A stretch of DNA of 64,000 nucleotides from contig NZ_BMTD01000005.1 of the NCBI RefSeq assembly GCF_014649495.1, positions 186,001 through 250,000 on the forward strand, read 5' to 3'. This DNA is from Streptomyces filipinensis. Lineage in GTDB: Bacteria > Actinomycetota > Actinomycetes > Streptomycetales > Streptomycetaceae. Shown here in pieces: positions 27,377 through 35,226 of the stretch. The notes under the pieces were generated by a model that searched no databases, had not been told where the DNA came from, and saw only the letters and a program-made list of their open reading frames with translations. The translations under genes were made by a program, and so were the position numbers. Numbering within the stretch: the stretch's first letter is position 1; every line of letters begins with the position of its first letter.

Positions 27377-28030
27377 TCACTCGGCGCGGGCCGCGGTGAG
27401 CCTGCAGTCCACGGCGACGACGCCCTCGACGCCGTGCGCCAGGCGGGCGGCGAGAGGAATCCGCTCGGCGTCCCGGACCCGCCCGGTCAGGGTCGCGACG
27501 CCCTCGGTGACCACGATGTGCACGGGCTCGACCGGGTCGGGGAACAAGGGGTCGACGACGTCGCGCCGGATCTCGTCGGCGAGGTCGTCGTCCGGGCGCA
27601 GGAAGACCTTGAGCAGGTCCCCGCGGCTGACCACGCCTTCGAGCACCCCCGCGGCGTTCACGACGGGGAGCCGCTTGACGAGCCGCAGCGCCATCACGCG
27701 CGCGGCCTCGGGGAGCGTGGCGTCGGCGTGCACGGTGACGGCCGGGCTGCTCATCAGCTCCTCGGCGCACACGGCGCCCGCCTTGGCCAGGCTGGGCAGC
27801 CGGCGCAGCTGCGTGAACCGGTCCGGATCGCTGTCCCGGAACTCCTCCTTGGGCAGCAGGTCCGCCTCGGACACCACGCCGACGACCCGGCCGTCGCCCT
27901 CCAGCACCGGAAGGGCGCCGACCTTCCACTGCTCCATGCGCTCGACGATGTCCTTGAACAGCGCCTTGCGGCCCACGGCGACCACGGCACGGGTCATCAC
28001 GTCCCGCACGCGGTGCGCGCCGCCGTCCAT
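27377..28030 (-). CDS. CBS-domain pair plus BON domain protein
   Basis: A 217-residue protein with two CBS motifs, the first starting near DVMTRAVVAVGRKALF (residues ~9-75) and the second near ELMSSPAVTVHADATLPEAARVMA (~95-145), followed by a C-terminal BON domain (residues ~155-215: VHIVVTEGVATLTGRV then GVEGVVAVDCRL). CBS pairs bind adenine nucleotides; BON domains bind lipid or membrane surfaces. Such genes are usual members of Streptomyces stress islands. ATG 28030 is preferred; GTG 28060 would overlap the upstream stop as GTGA and is possible. It is co-directional with the cyclic-nucleotide gene. Confidence 0.85.
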   Translation of the reverse strand: MDGGAHRVRDVMTRAVVAVGRKALFKDIVERMEQWKVGALPVLEGDGRVVGVVSEADLLPKEEFRDSDPDRFTQLRRLPSLAKAGAVCAEELMSSPAVTVHADATLPEAARVMALRLVKRLPVVNAAGVLEGVVSRGDLLKVFLRPDDDLADEIRRDVVDPLFPDPVEPVHIVVTEGVATLTGRVRDAERIPLAARLAHGVEGVVAVDCRLTAARAE

Positions 28031-28056
28031 GCTCTCCTGCGCACAGGACCGGGCGG

Positions 28057-28515
28057 TCACATCGCACCACCGCTGCCGTAGGGGGCGTAGAGGTCGAGCA
28101 GCCGGACCCGGGAGGCGTGCAGCCGTTGGGCGACCACGCGTCCGATCCAGACGGCGACCGCCCGGCCGAACTCGGCGTCCCCGGCACACATCACCCGCAC
28201 CGCCTCGGCGTCGAACTCCCAGGCCCGTACCGGGCTCGTCGCCTCGGCGCCCAGGTGCCACAGGTACGGCGGGAAGTGCCACGACCAGCCGACCAGTTCG
28301 CCCTGGCCGAGGGACTCGATGACGGCGGCCCGGCGGCCGGGCACACGCAGGTCGAGGGCGACGGTGCCGGTGCGCACGATCCAGAAGCGGTCGGCGCGCC
28401 GTCCCTCCTCGAACAGCCTGACTCCGGCCTCGAAGGAGACCTCGCGAGCGAGGCTCATCAGCCGATCGCGGTACGCGGGCTCAAGGGCCGCGGTCATGGT
28501 CGTGACGGAGGTCAT
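28057..28515 (-). CDS. cyclic-nucleotide-binding domain protein (no DNA-binding domain)
   Basis: A 152-residue protein consisting of a single Crp-type cNMP-binding beta-barrel (residues ~18-125). Visible features are the LFEEGRRADRFWIVRTGTVAL strands and LGQGELVGWSWHF, where the phosphate-binding cassette normally sits, though its usual Arg is not obvious. There is no helix-turn-helix, so it is not itself a CRP-type regulator. It may be a sensor or partner. It precedes the CBS-BON gene, with the stop overlapping a GTG candidate start. The promoter region has OsdR-like sites at 28577-28611. Confidence 0.78.
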   Translation of the reverse strand: MTSVTTMTAALEPAYRDRLMSLAREVSFEAGVRLFEEGRRADRFWIVRTGTVALDLRVPGRRAAVIESLGQGELVGWSWHFPPYLWHLGAEATSPVRAWEFDAEAVRVMCAGDAEFGRAVAVWIGRVVAQRLHASRVRLLDLYAPYGSGGAM

Positions 28516-28576
28516 CGCACCGGCTCCCTTCCTGGCCTGTCCTCCCAGCGTGGGCGCGCCCGATCAGGACCACCAC

Positions 28577-28611
28577 GGGCCGCTCGGACCCGCCCCGGGG
28601 CCCTTCGGCCT
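28577..28611. promoter_or_regulatory. two OsdR/DosR-like sites upstream of the cNMP-domain gene
   Basis: 28577-28591 is GGGCCGCTCGGACCC, an exact match to GGGCCGnnCGGnCCC, 62 bases before the leftward start. 28598-28611 is GGGCCCTTCGGCCT, a weaker copy next to it. The HxlR-peroxiredoxin gene is divergent on the other side (66 bases from the second copy). Confidence 0.5.
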
Positions 28612-28676
28612 CAGATCCGGCGACGGGTTCCCCCGGGAGACCCGGTGAGTCCCGAAAAGGAACCTACTATGGGCGC

Positions 28677-29543
28677 ATGAGGATGCACACCGCTGACGAG
28701 ACCTGCGGCATCGCCCAGGCCGCGCTGGTCCTGGGGGACTGGTGGAACGTGCTGGTGCTGCGGGAAGTCGCCCGCGGACACGTCCGCTTCGACGCGCTCG
28801 CCGAGGAGATCGGCCTGTCCCGCAAGGTCCTCACCGAGCGGCTCGGCCGGCTCGTCGCCCATGGCGTCCTGCGGCGCAGCCCCTACCAGCGGCGACCGGT
28901 GCGTCACGAGTACCTGCTCACCGACTCCGGGGTCGCGCTGTTGCCCCTGCTCGTCGCCATGCAGGACTGGGGTGACCGCTGGGTGCTGGGCGACGGCAGC
29001 GTCACCGCGACGGCGGCGCAGGACAGCGCCGAGCACGGCCGGGTCCACGCCCTGGCCGGTACCCGGCTGCCCGACGGCCTCGAACTGCCGGGCACGCGGG
29101 GCGCCGACCTGCCCCTGGCCGCGCCGGGCCGCGCCGCGACCGTACTGTTCACCTACCCCGGTACCGGAGTCGAATGGGGCGAGCCGATCCCCGGCGCCGC
29201 CGGCTGCACCCTGGAGAACCGGCTCTTCCGGGACGCCTGGCCCGACTTCCGGCGGGCGGGTGCGGACGTACGCGGCGTCAGCACCCAACTCCCTCACGAG
29301 CTGGCGGAATTCGCCCGCACCGAGCAGGTCCCGTACGACCTTCTCTCCGACGCCCGCCACCGACTGGCCGCCGCCCTGCGACTGCCGACCTTCCGTGGTG
29401 CGGGCCGGCTGCGGCACAAGCGCCTGATCCTCGTCGTCGACGCCGCACGCACCGTCCGGCACACCCTGTTCCCGGTCGTCGACATCCCGCACGCGGTACA
29501 GGAGAGCCTGCGGCTGGCCGCCGACTGTGCCCGGAACGCATGA
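28677..29543 (+). CDS. HxlR-type regulator fused to a peroxiredoxin domain
   Basis: A 288-residue fusion. Residues 1-105 are an HxlR/MarR-like winged helix (ALVLGDWWNVLVLREVARG, LSRKVLTERLGRLVAHGVL, wing EYLLTDSGVALLPLL) with Cys10 near the start, as in HxlR redox sensors. Residues ~150-280 resemble an AhpC/BCP peroxiredoxin: TYPGTGVEWGEPIPGAAGCTLE with candidate peroxidatic Cys177, VRGVSTQLPHELAEFA and LPTFR. The resolving Cys usual five residues later is Arg182, so it would be a 1-Cys enzyme or a peroxide-sensing module. ATG 28677 (or 28683). It may repress a nearby gene and respond to peroxide; targets unknown. Confidence 0.78.
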   Translation: MRMHTADETCGIAQAALVLGDWWNVLVLREVARGHVRFDALAEEIGLSRKVLTERLGRLVAHGVLRRSPYQRRPVRHEYLLTDSGVALLPLLVAMQDWGDRWVLGDGSVTATAAQDSAEHGRVHALAGTRLPDGLELPGTRGADLPLAAPGRAATVLFTYPGTGVEWGEPIPGAAGCTLENRLFRDAWPDFRRAGADVRGVSTQLPHELAEFARTEQVPYDLLSDARHRLAAALRLPTFRGAGRLRHKRLILVVDAARTVRHTLFPVVDIPHAVQESLRLAADCARNA

Positions 29544-29570
29544 GCCGCGGGGCCGTGCAGGACTCGCCGC

Positions 29571-30140
29571 TCACGACCACGCGGGCGCCTCGGGCACCGG
29601 ATGCCGTCGGTCGAACTCCTCGGAGAGCATGCCCATCACGACGAGATCGCGGTGCCGGCCGGCGAGGAAGACGCGTTCGCGTAGCCGGCCTTCCTCGACG
29701 AAGCCCAGCCGCTCGTGCAGCGCCAGCGATGCCTCGTTGTGTGCGAAGATCCGTGCTTCGCACCGGTGGAAACGCCGCTCCGCGAACATGAACCGCAGCA
29801 GCAGCACCGCCGCCTGGGCCGCGTACCCCTGGCGCCGGTGTGCCGCGCCGATCGTGATGCCGTACTCGAACCAGCCCGCGCGCGGGTCGGCGTGGTACGA
29901 GCCGACAGCACCGACCAGCTCCCCGGAGTCGACGGCCTCGACAGCGAGCTGGAAGCAGTCGCCGTCGGGTGCGGCGACAGCCTGCTCCTTGGCCCAGCTG
30001 CGAAAACCCTCGGCGGAGCGCGGTGGGTTCAGCAGATCCCCCAGCTGCTCCTCGTCCTCGGTGAAGCCCATGAACGCGGCCCAGTCATCGGGCTCGATAC
30101 CGCGCAGGCGTATCCGCTCGCCCCTCCAGAACGATGTCAT
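29571..30140 (-). CDS. GNAT acetyltransferase, RimJ/RimL-like
   Basis: A 189-residue GNAT protein. Motif A for acetyl-CoA binding reads GITIGAAHRRQGYAAQAAVLLLRFMF (Q/RxxGxG/A pattern), followed by motif B FAHNEASLALHERLGFVEEG with the conserved Asn and Tyr/Phe. N-terminal region RIRLRGIEPDDWAAF is the RimL-type start. Acts in the cytoplasm, probably on a protein N-terminus or a small amine; the substrate is unknown. It is convergent with the HxlR fusion gene (27-base gap) and 60 bases from the methyltransferase gene. Confidence 0.88.
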   Translation of the reverse strand: MTSFWRGERIRLRGIEPDDWAAFMGFTEDEEQLGDLLNPPRSAEGFRSWAKEQAVAAPDGDCFQLAVEAVDSGELVGAVGSYHADPRAGWFEYGITIGAAHRRQGYAAQAAVLLLRFMFAERRFHRCEARIFAHNEASLALHERLGFVEEGRLRERVFLAGRHRDLVVMGMLSEEFDRRHPVPEAPAWS

Positions 30141-30200
30141 CGCGCCATCCGATCATGGTGGCAGACGCGACGTCCACGGCTTTTGCCGGCCGGTCGCCGC

Positions 30201-31016
30201 TCACGGCTTGCGGGCGAGTCCACCGTGCTCGGCGATGACCTCCGGAGTGGGCGAGCCGGGCTCCGGACGCCACTGCGTCACCGGGACGACGCCCGGCTCG
30301 ATGAGCTCCAAGCCGTCGAAGAACGCGGTGATCTCGCCGACGGTACGCAGGTTGTACGGGACGGCGCCGCTGCTGTTGTAGGAGTCCTGGGCCTGCTCGA
30401 AGACGGGGTCGATGCCGCGGGAACCGTCGTTGACGCAGAGGTGACTGCCCGAGGGCAGGGCGTCCATCAGCCGGGTGGCGATGGAGCGGGCCTGCCCGTG
30501 GTCGGCGACGTGTCCCAGGATGTTGCTCAGGATCAGCGCGGTGGGGCGGCCGAGGTCCAGTGTCGGTGCGGCGGCCGCGAGGATGCGGTCCGGGTCCGTC
30601 ACGTCGGCGTCGATGTAGGAGGTCGCCCCCTGGGGGGTGGAGTAGAGCAGGGCGCGGGCGTGCGCGAGAACCATCGGGTCGTTGTCGACGTAGACGATCC
30701 GCGCCTCGGGGGCGAGCCGCTGGGCGACCTCGTGTGTGTTCTCGGCGGTCGGCAGGCCGGTGCCGACGTCCAGGAACTGCCGGATGCCCGCCTCACGGAC
30801 CAGATACGTGATGGTGCGGCGCAGGAAGGCGCGGCTGCTGCGGGCGATCGTGACGATGCCGGGGTAGACCGCGGTGTACGCGTCGCCGGCCGCCTCGTCG
30901 ACGGGGTAGTTGTCCTTGCCGCCGAGCCAGTAGTTCCAGATGCGGGCGGAGTGCGGCACCGATGTGTCGATCTTCTGCCGCGTCGTCGCTTCGGGCGTCG
31001 TCGAGGGCTCGGTCAT
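30201..31016 (-). CDS. S-adenosylmethionine-dependent methyltransferase, DUF574 family
   Basis: A 271-residue protein of the DUF574 (S-adenosyl methyltransferase) family, abundant in Streptomyces. It begins IDTSVPHSARIWNYWLGGKDNYPVDE, the family signature. The SAM-binding loop is FLDVGTGLPTAENTHEVA and the second motif is VYVDNDPMVLAHARALL. ATG 31016 is used because the family starts there; an earlier in-frame start would add an Arg-rich stretch. The acceptor is unknown. Confidence 0.9.
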   Translation of the reverse strand: MTEPSTTPEATTRQKIDTSVPHSARIWNYWLGGKDNYPVDEAAGDAYTAVYPGIVTIARSSRAFLRRTITYLVREAGIRQFLDVGTGLPTAENTHEVAQRLAPEARIVYVDNDPMVLAHARALLYSTPQGATSYIDADVTDPDRILAAAAPTLDLGRPTALILSNILGHVADHGQARSIATRLMDALPSGSHLCVNDGSRGIDPVFEQAQDSYNSSGAVPYNLRTVGEITAFFDGLELIEPGVVPVTQWRPEPGSPTPEVIAEHGGLARKP

Positions 31017-31200
31017 GAGTCGTGTCCGTCTTTTCGGTCGTGGCGGGGATCCTTCACGGCACAACCTATGCGGCAACGTCCGCCTTTCGCCCGCCAGTTC
31101 GGGTTTCCCGCCGGCGGCACCGGAGCGGGGCCGTCCGCCGCGAGAGCACCTCAGCGCCCTGTACCGGTCGAAAGGGGATGCCCGAGCCTAGGGTGGGGGT

Positions 31201-32310
31201 ATGGGCGACGGTGCCGTGACGCTGTTCCTGTGCGGTGACGTGATGCTCGGGCGCGGCGTCGACCAGATCCTGCCGCATCCCGGAAGCCCGGTGCTGCGCG
31301 AGGGGTACGTGACGGATGCCCGGACGTACGTGGAGCTGGCCGAGGCGGTCAGCGGTCCCGTCCCCGCGCCCGTCGACCCCGTCTGGCCGTGGGGCGCGGC
31401 GCTGCCGTTGCTGGACCGGTCCGCCCCGGACGCCCGGATCGTGAACCTGGAGACGGCTGTCACGGAAAGTGACGAGTTCGCCTGCGGCAAGGCGGTCCAC
31501 TACCGGATGCACCCGGCCAACCTGCCCGCGCTGACGGTGGCCCGGCCCGATGTGTGCGTGCTGGCCAACAACCACGTCCTGGACTTCGGCCGGCGGGGCC
31601 TCGAAGAGACGCTGGCCTCGCTCGCCGGTACCGGAGTGCGGGCTGTCGGCGCCGGACGCGACGCCGACGAGGCCTACGCGCCCGTGGCGGTGTCCGTGGG
31701 GCACGGCCGCCGCATCGTGGTCCTCGCCCTCGGAGCGCTGTCCAGCGGCATCCCGCCCGACTGGGCGGCGACCACGGACCGGTCCGGTGTCGCGTACGTC
31801 CGTGAACTGACGTCGGCCGCTGCCGAGGCGGCCGTCCAGCGTGTGCGGCGGTCGAAGCGGCCGGGCGACATCGTGGTCGTCTCGGTGCACTGGGGATCCA
31901 ACTGGGGCTATCTCGTGCCCCGCGAGCAGACGCGTTTCGCGCGCGCCCTGGTCGACGGCGGCGTCGACATCGTTCACGGCCACTCCTCGCACCACCCCCG
32001 GCCCGTGGAGATGTACCGGGGCCGCCTCGTCCTCTACGGGTGCGGCGACTTCATCGACGACTACGAGGGCATCTCGGGCTACGAGGAGTACCGCGACGAC
32101 CTCCGGCTGGGTTACCTGGTCTCGGTGGACGAGGACACGGGGTGCACCACCGGCATGCGGATGTTCCCCCTGCAGGCGCGGCGGATGCGGCTGGAGCCCG
32201 CGGCGGAACAGGACCGCGCCTGGCTGCGCGCGACCCTCGACCGGATCAGCTACGGCGTCCGTATCGGGATGGAGGCCGACGGCACGCTCAGCCTCGGATC
32301 CGGCGGGTAG
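31201..32310 (+). CDS. CapA-like metallophosphatase-fold protein (poly-gamma-glutamate synthesis family)
   Basis: A 369-residue protein of the PGA_cap/CapA family, a calcineurin-like metallophosphatase fold. Metal-site motifs visible are LCGDVMLGR (D, near residue 12), NLETAVT, VLANNHVLDFG and VHWGSNWGYLVP. HGHSSHHPRPVEMYRGRLVLYGCGDFIDDYEG gives the last histidines. No signal peptide is seen, so it may act inside the cell. The family is linked to gamma-polyglutamate or related polymer metabolism, but there are no other capsule genes here, so its actual role is open. Confidence 0.85.
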   Translation: MGDGAVTLFLCGDVMLGRGVDQILPHPGSPVLREGYVTDARTYVELAEAVSGPVPAPVDPVWPWGAALPLLDRSAPDARIVNLETAVTESDEFACGKAVHYRMHPANLPALTVARPDVCVLANNHVLDFGRRGLEETLASLAGTGVRAVGAGRDADEAYAPVAVSVGHGRRIVVLALGALSSGIPPDWAATTDRSGVAYVRELTSAAAEAAVQRVRRSKRPGDIVVVSVHWGSNWGYLVPREQTRFARALVDGGVDIVHGHSSHHPRPVEMYRGRLVLYGCGDFIDDYEGISGYEEYRDDLRLGYLVSVDEDTGCTTGMRMFPLQARRMRLEPAAEQDRAWLRATLDRISYGVRIGMEADGTLSLGSGG

Positions 32311-32315
32311 GCGCG

Positions 32316-32340
32316 GACCGGCACGGGTACCCGTCCGGTC
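32316..32340. repeat. interrupted palindrome between capA-like gene and small membrane gene
   Basis: GACCGG and CCGGTC flank the perfect palindrome ACGGGTACCCGT in the 59-base gap after the CapA-like stop. It can form a hairpin and may be an attenuator or terminator ahead of the small membrane-protein gene. Confidence 0.4.
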
Positions 32341-32369
32341 GGCAGACGTTCCCTGAGGAGATGACTCGG

Positions 32370-32684
32370 ATGCTGTTCCTCGGACTGCTCCTTCTCGCGG
32401 GCACGGGCGCCTTCACCGCCCTGGCGATCATCGGAAACATGTCGGGCGGACCCGAGTACACGGTCTCCGTCCTCGGCCACGACATCGCCGCCATGAACGG
32501 CCTGGCCCTGTTCAGCTCGGGCCTCGCGCTGGCGCTCCTCTTCTGCCTGGGCCTGGCGATGCTGACCACGAGCGCCGCCCACCGCCACCGCCGCCATCGC
32601 GCTCCCTGGAACCGCAGGACGCAGGACACCACCACGCTCGGGGGCGGGATGACAGGGCCGGCGGGACCGGGGGCACGGGTCTGA
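32370..32684 (+). CDS. small two-helix membrane protein
   Basis: A 104-residue protein with two hydrophobic segments (residues ~1-22, MLFLGLLLLAGTGAFTALAIIG, and ~45-70, ALFSSGLALALLFCLGLAMLTT) separated by a short loop GNMSGGPEYTVSVLGHDIAAMN, and a basic His/Arg tail that stays inside the cell. ATG 32370 is chosen because GAGGAG lies nine bases before it; ATG 32361 would abut the SD. Related small membrane proteins are common in Streptomyces; function unknown. It ends eight bases before the convergent TetR gene. Confidence 0.7.
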   Translation: MLFLGLLLLAGTGAFTALAIIGNMSGGPEYTVSVLGHDIAAMNGLALFSSGLALALLFCLGLAMLTTSAAHRHRRHRAPWNRRTQDTTTLGGGMTGPAGPGARV

Positions 32685-32691
32685 GCGCCCT

Positions 32692-33318
32692 TCATGCGGG
32701 CTTTTCGCGGCCCCGTACGTACGCGCCCGCGCGCGCCGCGGCCTCGGCGGCCTCGGCGGCCCGGTCGGCAGCGGCCTCGTCGAGCGGGCCGCCACCGATG
32801 AGCAGCCGGTAGTACAGCGGGGCGGAGACGGCGCGGACCACCTCCTCGGCGTCGGTGCCTGCGGGCACCTCGCCCCGCTCGACGGCCTGGCGGACGCAGG
32901 GGGCCCACTCCGCGACGCGGATGTCGTAGAAGCGGTGCAGGGCCGCGGCCGTCTTCGTGTCGCCGGTGGCCGCCGCGATCAGCGCCTTGAACAGCGCCGC
33001 CTGCCGGGGGTCTGTCAGGGTGCGCTGCACCAGGCGGGCGTTGGCCTTCAGGTCGCCGCTCAGGGAGCCGGTCTCGGTGCGCGGCGCGGACTGCTCGGCC
33101 ATGTCCAGCAGCACGTCGGCGACCAGCCCCGTCACCGTTCCCCAGCGTCGGTAGACGGTTGTCTTGCCCACGCCGGCGCGGCGTGCGACGTCGGCCAGAT
33201 CGAGGTGGGTGAAGCCGAGTTCGGTCAGTGCGTCCTCGGCCGCCCGCAGCACCGCCTCCCGCACACGCGCCGTGCGCCCTCCGGGTCGTACGGTTCCCGG
33301 CTCGTTCTCGCCCGCCAT
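32692..33318 (-). CDS. TetR/AcrR family repressor
   Basis: A 208-residue regulator. The N-terminal HTH is residues ~20-66: LADVARRAGVGKTTVYRRWGT, including the conserved GVGKTTVYRR turn. The C-terminal ligand-binding half (PRTETGSLSGDLKANARLVQ onward) is of the TetR_C_11-like group. Divergent from an aldo-keto reductase 99 bases away across an inverted repeat, so it probably represses that gene and itself. The inducer is unknown, possibly an aldehyde or ketone handled by the reductase. Confidence 0.9.
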   Translation of the reverse strand: MAGENEPGTVRPGGRTARVREAVLRAAEDALTELGFTHLDLADVARRAGVGKTTVYRRWGTVTGLVADVLLDMAEQSAPRTETGSLSGDLKANARLVQRTLTDPRQAALFKALIAAATGDTKTAAALHRFYDIRVAEWAPCVRQAVERGEVPAGTDAEEVVRAVSAPLYYRLLIGGGPLDEAAADRAAEAAEAAARAGAYVRGREKPA

Positions 33319-33366
33319 AACGGTACTCCAGTTCCATTAATCGCTCGGTCCTGCTACCTTGGCGGC

Positions 33367-33394
33367 AGCTAACGGAACTATAGACCCGTTAGCT
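33367..33394. promoter_or_regulatory. TetR-type operator before the aldo-keto reductase
   Basis: Arms AGCTAACG (33367-33374) and CGTTAGCT (33387-33394) form a perfect 8-base inverted repeat with a 12-base centre that contains AACTATAG, a possible -10. It sits 23 bases before the reductase start. A partial TAACGG half-site lies at 33317-33322 near the regulator start. Confidence 0.55.
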
Positions 33395-33417
33395 GTCCAC
33401 TTCGGAAGGGGTCTGAC

Positions 33418-34464
33418 ATGGAATACAGGCGATTGGGCGCGTCCGGACTCATGGTTCCCGCGCTGAGTTTCGGAGCCGGCACCTTCGGGGGCCGGGGCCC
33501 GCTCTTCAGCGCCTGGGGCACGACCGACGCCCGGGAGGCGCGCCGTCTCGTGGACATCTGCCTGGACGCCGGCATCACGATGTTCGACACCGCTGACGTC
33601 TACTCGGCCGGCGCCTCCGAGGAAGTGCTGGGGGAAGCGATCAAGGGCCGCAGGGACCAGGTGATCGTCTCCACCAAGGCCGGCCTGCCGCTGGGGGACG
33701 GGCCGGGCGACGCCGGATCCTCCCGCTCCCGGCTGATCACCGCCTGCGAGGACGCCCTGCGCCGGCTGGGCACCGACCGTCTCGACCTGTTCCAGCTGCA
33801 CGCCTTCGACGCCGGGACGCCGGTGGAAGAGGTGCTGGCCACCCTCGACATGCTCGTCCAGGCCGGGAAGGTGCGCTACGTCGGCGTGTCCAACTTCTCC
33901 GGCTGGCAGGTGATGAAGTCCCTCGCGGCCGCGGAGAAGCACGGTCACCCGCGCTATGTGGCCCACCAGGTGTACTACTCCCTCATCGGCCGCGACTACG
34001 AGTGGGAACTCATGCCGCTCGCCCGGGACCAGGGCCTCGGCGCGATCGTCTGGAGCCCGCTCGGCTGGGGCCGCCTCACCGGCAGGATCCGCCGCGGCGT
34101 GCCGCTGCCCGACGACAGCCGACTGCACCGCACCGCCGACTACGGCCCGCCCGTCAGCGACGAAGACCTCTACCGGGTGGTGGACGCGCTGGAGGAGATC
34201 GCGGAGGAGACGGGCAGGGCCGTGCCGCAGATCGCCCTCAACTGGCTGCTCCAGCGGCCCACCGTGTCCTCGGTCATCATCGGCGCCCGCGATGAGCGGC
34301 AGCTGCGCCAGAACCTCGGTGCCGTCGGCTGGAGCCTCACACCCGAGCAGCTGGCGAGACTCGATGCGGCGAGCCATCGGCCGGCGCCGTACCCGTACTT
34401 CCCCTACGAGCGCCAGGAGGGATTCGCCCGCCTGAACCCGCCGCTCTTCGCCGCGCCGAGCTGA
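33418..34464 (+). CDS. aldo-keto reductase
   Basis: A 348-residue NADPH-dependent reductase of the AKR superfamily with a complete catalytic tetrad: Asp57 and Tyr62 (FDTADVYSAGASEE), Lys87 (VIVSTKAG) and His128 (LFQLHAFD). The C-terminal GARDERQLRQNLGAVGW is the NADP phosphate-binding loop. Likely reduces small aldehydes or ketones in the cytoplasm. Controlled by the divergent TetR gene by context. Shine-Dalgarno GGAAGGGG precedes the ATG. Confidence 0.93.
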   Translation: MEYRRLGASGLMVPALSFGAGTFGGRGPLFSAWGTTDAREARRLVDICLDAGITMFDTADVYSAGASEEVLGEAIKGRRDQVIVSTKAGLPLGDGPGDAGSSRSRLITACEDALRRLGTDRLDLFQLHAFDAGTPVEEVLATLDMLVQAGKVRYVGVSNFSGWQVMKSLAAAEKHGHPRYVAHQVYYSLIGRDYEWELMPLARDQGLGAIVWSPLGWGRLTGRIRRGVPLPDDSRLHRTADYGPPVSDEDLYRVVDALEEIAEETGRAVPQIALNWLLQRPTVSSVIIGARDERQLRQNLGAVGWSLTPEQLARLDAASHRPAPYPYFPYERQEGFARLNPPLFAAPS

Positions 34465-34526
34465 GGAACGGCAGGGTGGCCGGATGCGCCGGAACGATCA
34501 CCCGCGCCGCGTCACGTAGCCCTCGT

Positions 34527-35222
34527 TCACGGCTGGAGGCCGGCGCGGACGAGCCGGAACGCGGCCGCCGGGTCCGCGGCGCGTGTGACGCCGCGCCCGA
34601 CGACGACGTGAGAGGCGCCGGCGGCCATCGCCGCGGACGGTGTCGCCGGGCGGGCGTGGTCGGCCGGAGCATCGCCGGGCAGGGTGACGCCGGGGGTGAC
34701 GATCAGAGCATCGCCACCCAGTGCGCCGCGCAGGGCCGCGACGTCCTGGGGCGAGGCGATCACCCCGTGACAACCCGCTGCGTCCGCCAGGCGGGCCAGC
34801 CTGAGCACCTGCTCCTCGGCCGAGTCGGCGACGCCGATGTCGGCCAGATCCTCGTCGGTCATGCTGGTGACCACGGTCAGGGCAAGGATCCGCAGGTCCG
34901 GGAAGGCGCGGGCGGCATCGACGGCGGCAGCCATGATGCCCGTACCGCCCATGCCGTGCACCGTCACCATGGAGACGCCCAGGGACCCGGCGGCGCGGAC
35001 CGCCGCGGCGACCGAGTGAGGGATCTCGAACAGCTTGAGGTCCAGGAACACCTCCTTGCCCTGCGCGACCAGGTGCCGGACGAAGTCGGGGCCGGCCACG
35101 GTGAGCAGCTCCAGGCCCACCTTGTAGAAACGGCACGCGTCGCCCAGCCGGCCGACCGTCTTCTCGGCGGCGGCGCGGTTGTCGCAGTCCAGGGCGACGA
35201 TGATCGGGTTGTCTTGATCCAC
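34527..35222 (-). CDS. orotidine 5'-phosphate decarboxylase-like protein (second-copy type)
   Basis: A 231-residue TIM-barrel protein of the OMP decarboxylase family. Aligning features are IVALDCDN (Asp12), RFYKVGLELL (Lys34), the FLDLKLFEIPHS core, IVTPGVTLPGDAPADHARP and the phosphate loop VVVGRGVTRAADP. The invariant DxKxxD quartet motif reads D61-L-K63-L-F-E66, so the second catalytic Asp is Glu, and the usual GRPI of the phosphate loop is GRGV. GTG start at 35222 lies four bases past the AmaB stop. It is not beside carAB or other pyr genes, so it may be a paralogue rather than the pyrimidine enzyme. Activity uncertain. Confidence 0.7.
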   Translation of the reverse strand: MDQDNPIIVALDCDNRAAAEKTVGRLGDACRFYKVGLELLTVAGPDFVRHLVAQGKEVFLDLKLFEIPHSVAAAVRAAGSLGVSMVTVHGMGGTGIMAAAVDAARAFPDLRILALTVVTSMTDEDLADIGVADSAEEQVLRLARLADAAGCHGVIASPQDVAALRGALGGDALIVTPGVTLPGDAPADHARPATPSAAMAAGASHVVVGRGVTRAADPAAAFRLVRAGLQP

Positions 35223-35226
35223 GAGG

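Noticed and set aside
30201..31016. Ribosomal or biosynthetic methyltransferase assignment for the DUF574 protein
   Set aside because: Only the family is recognisable; no neighbour indicates the substrate.
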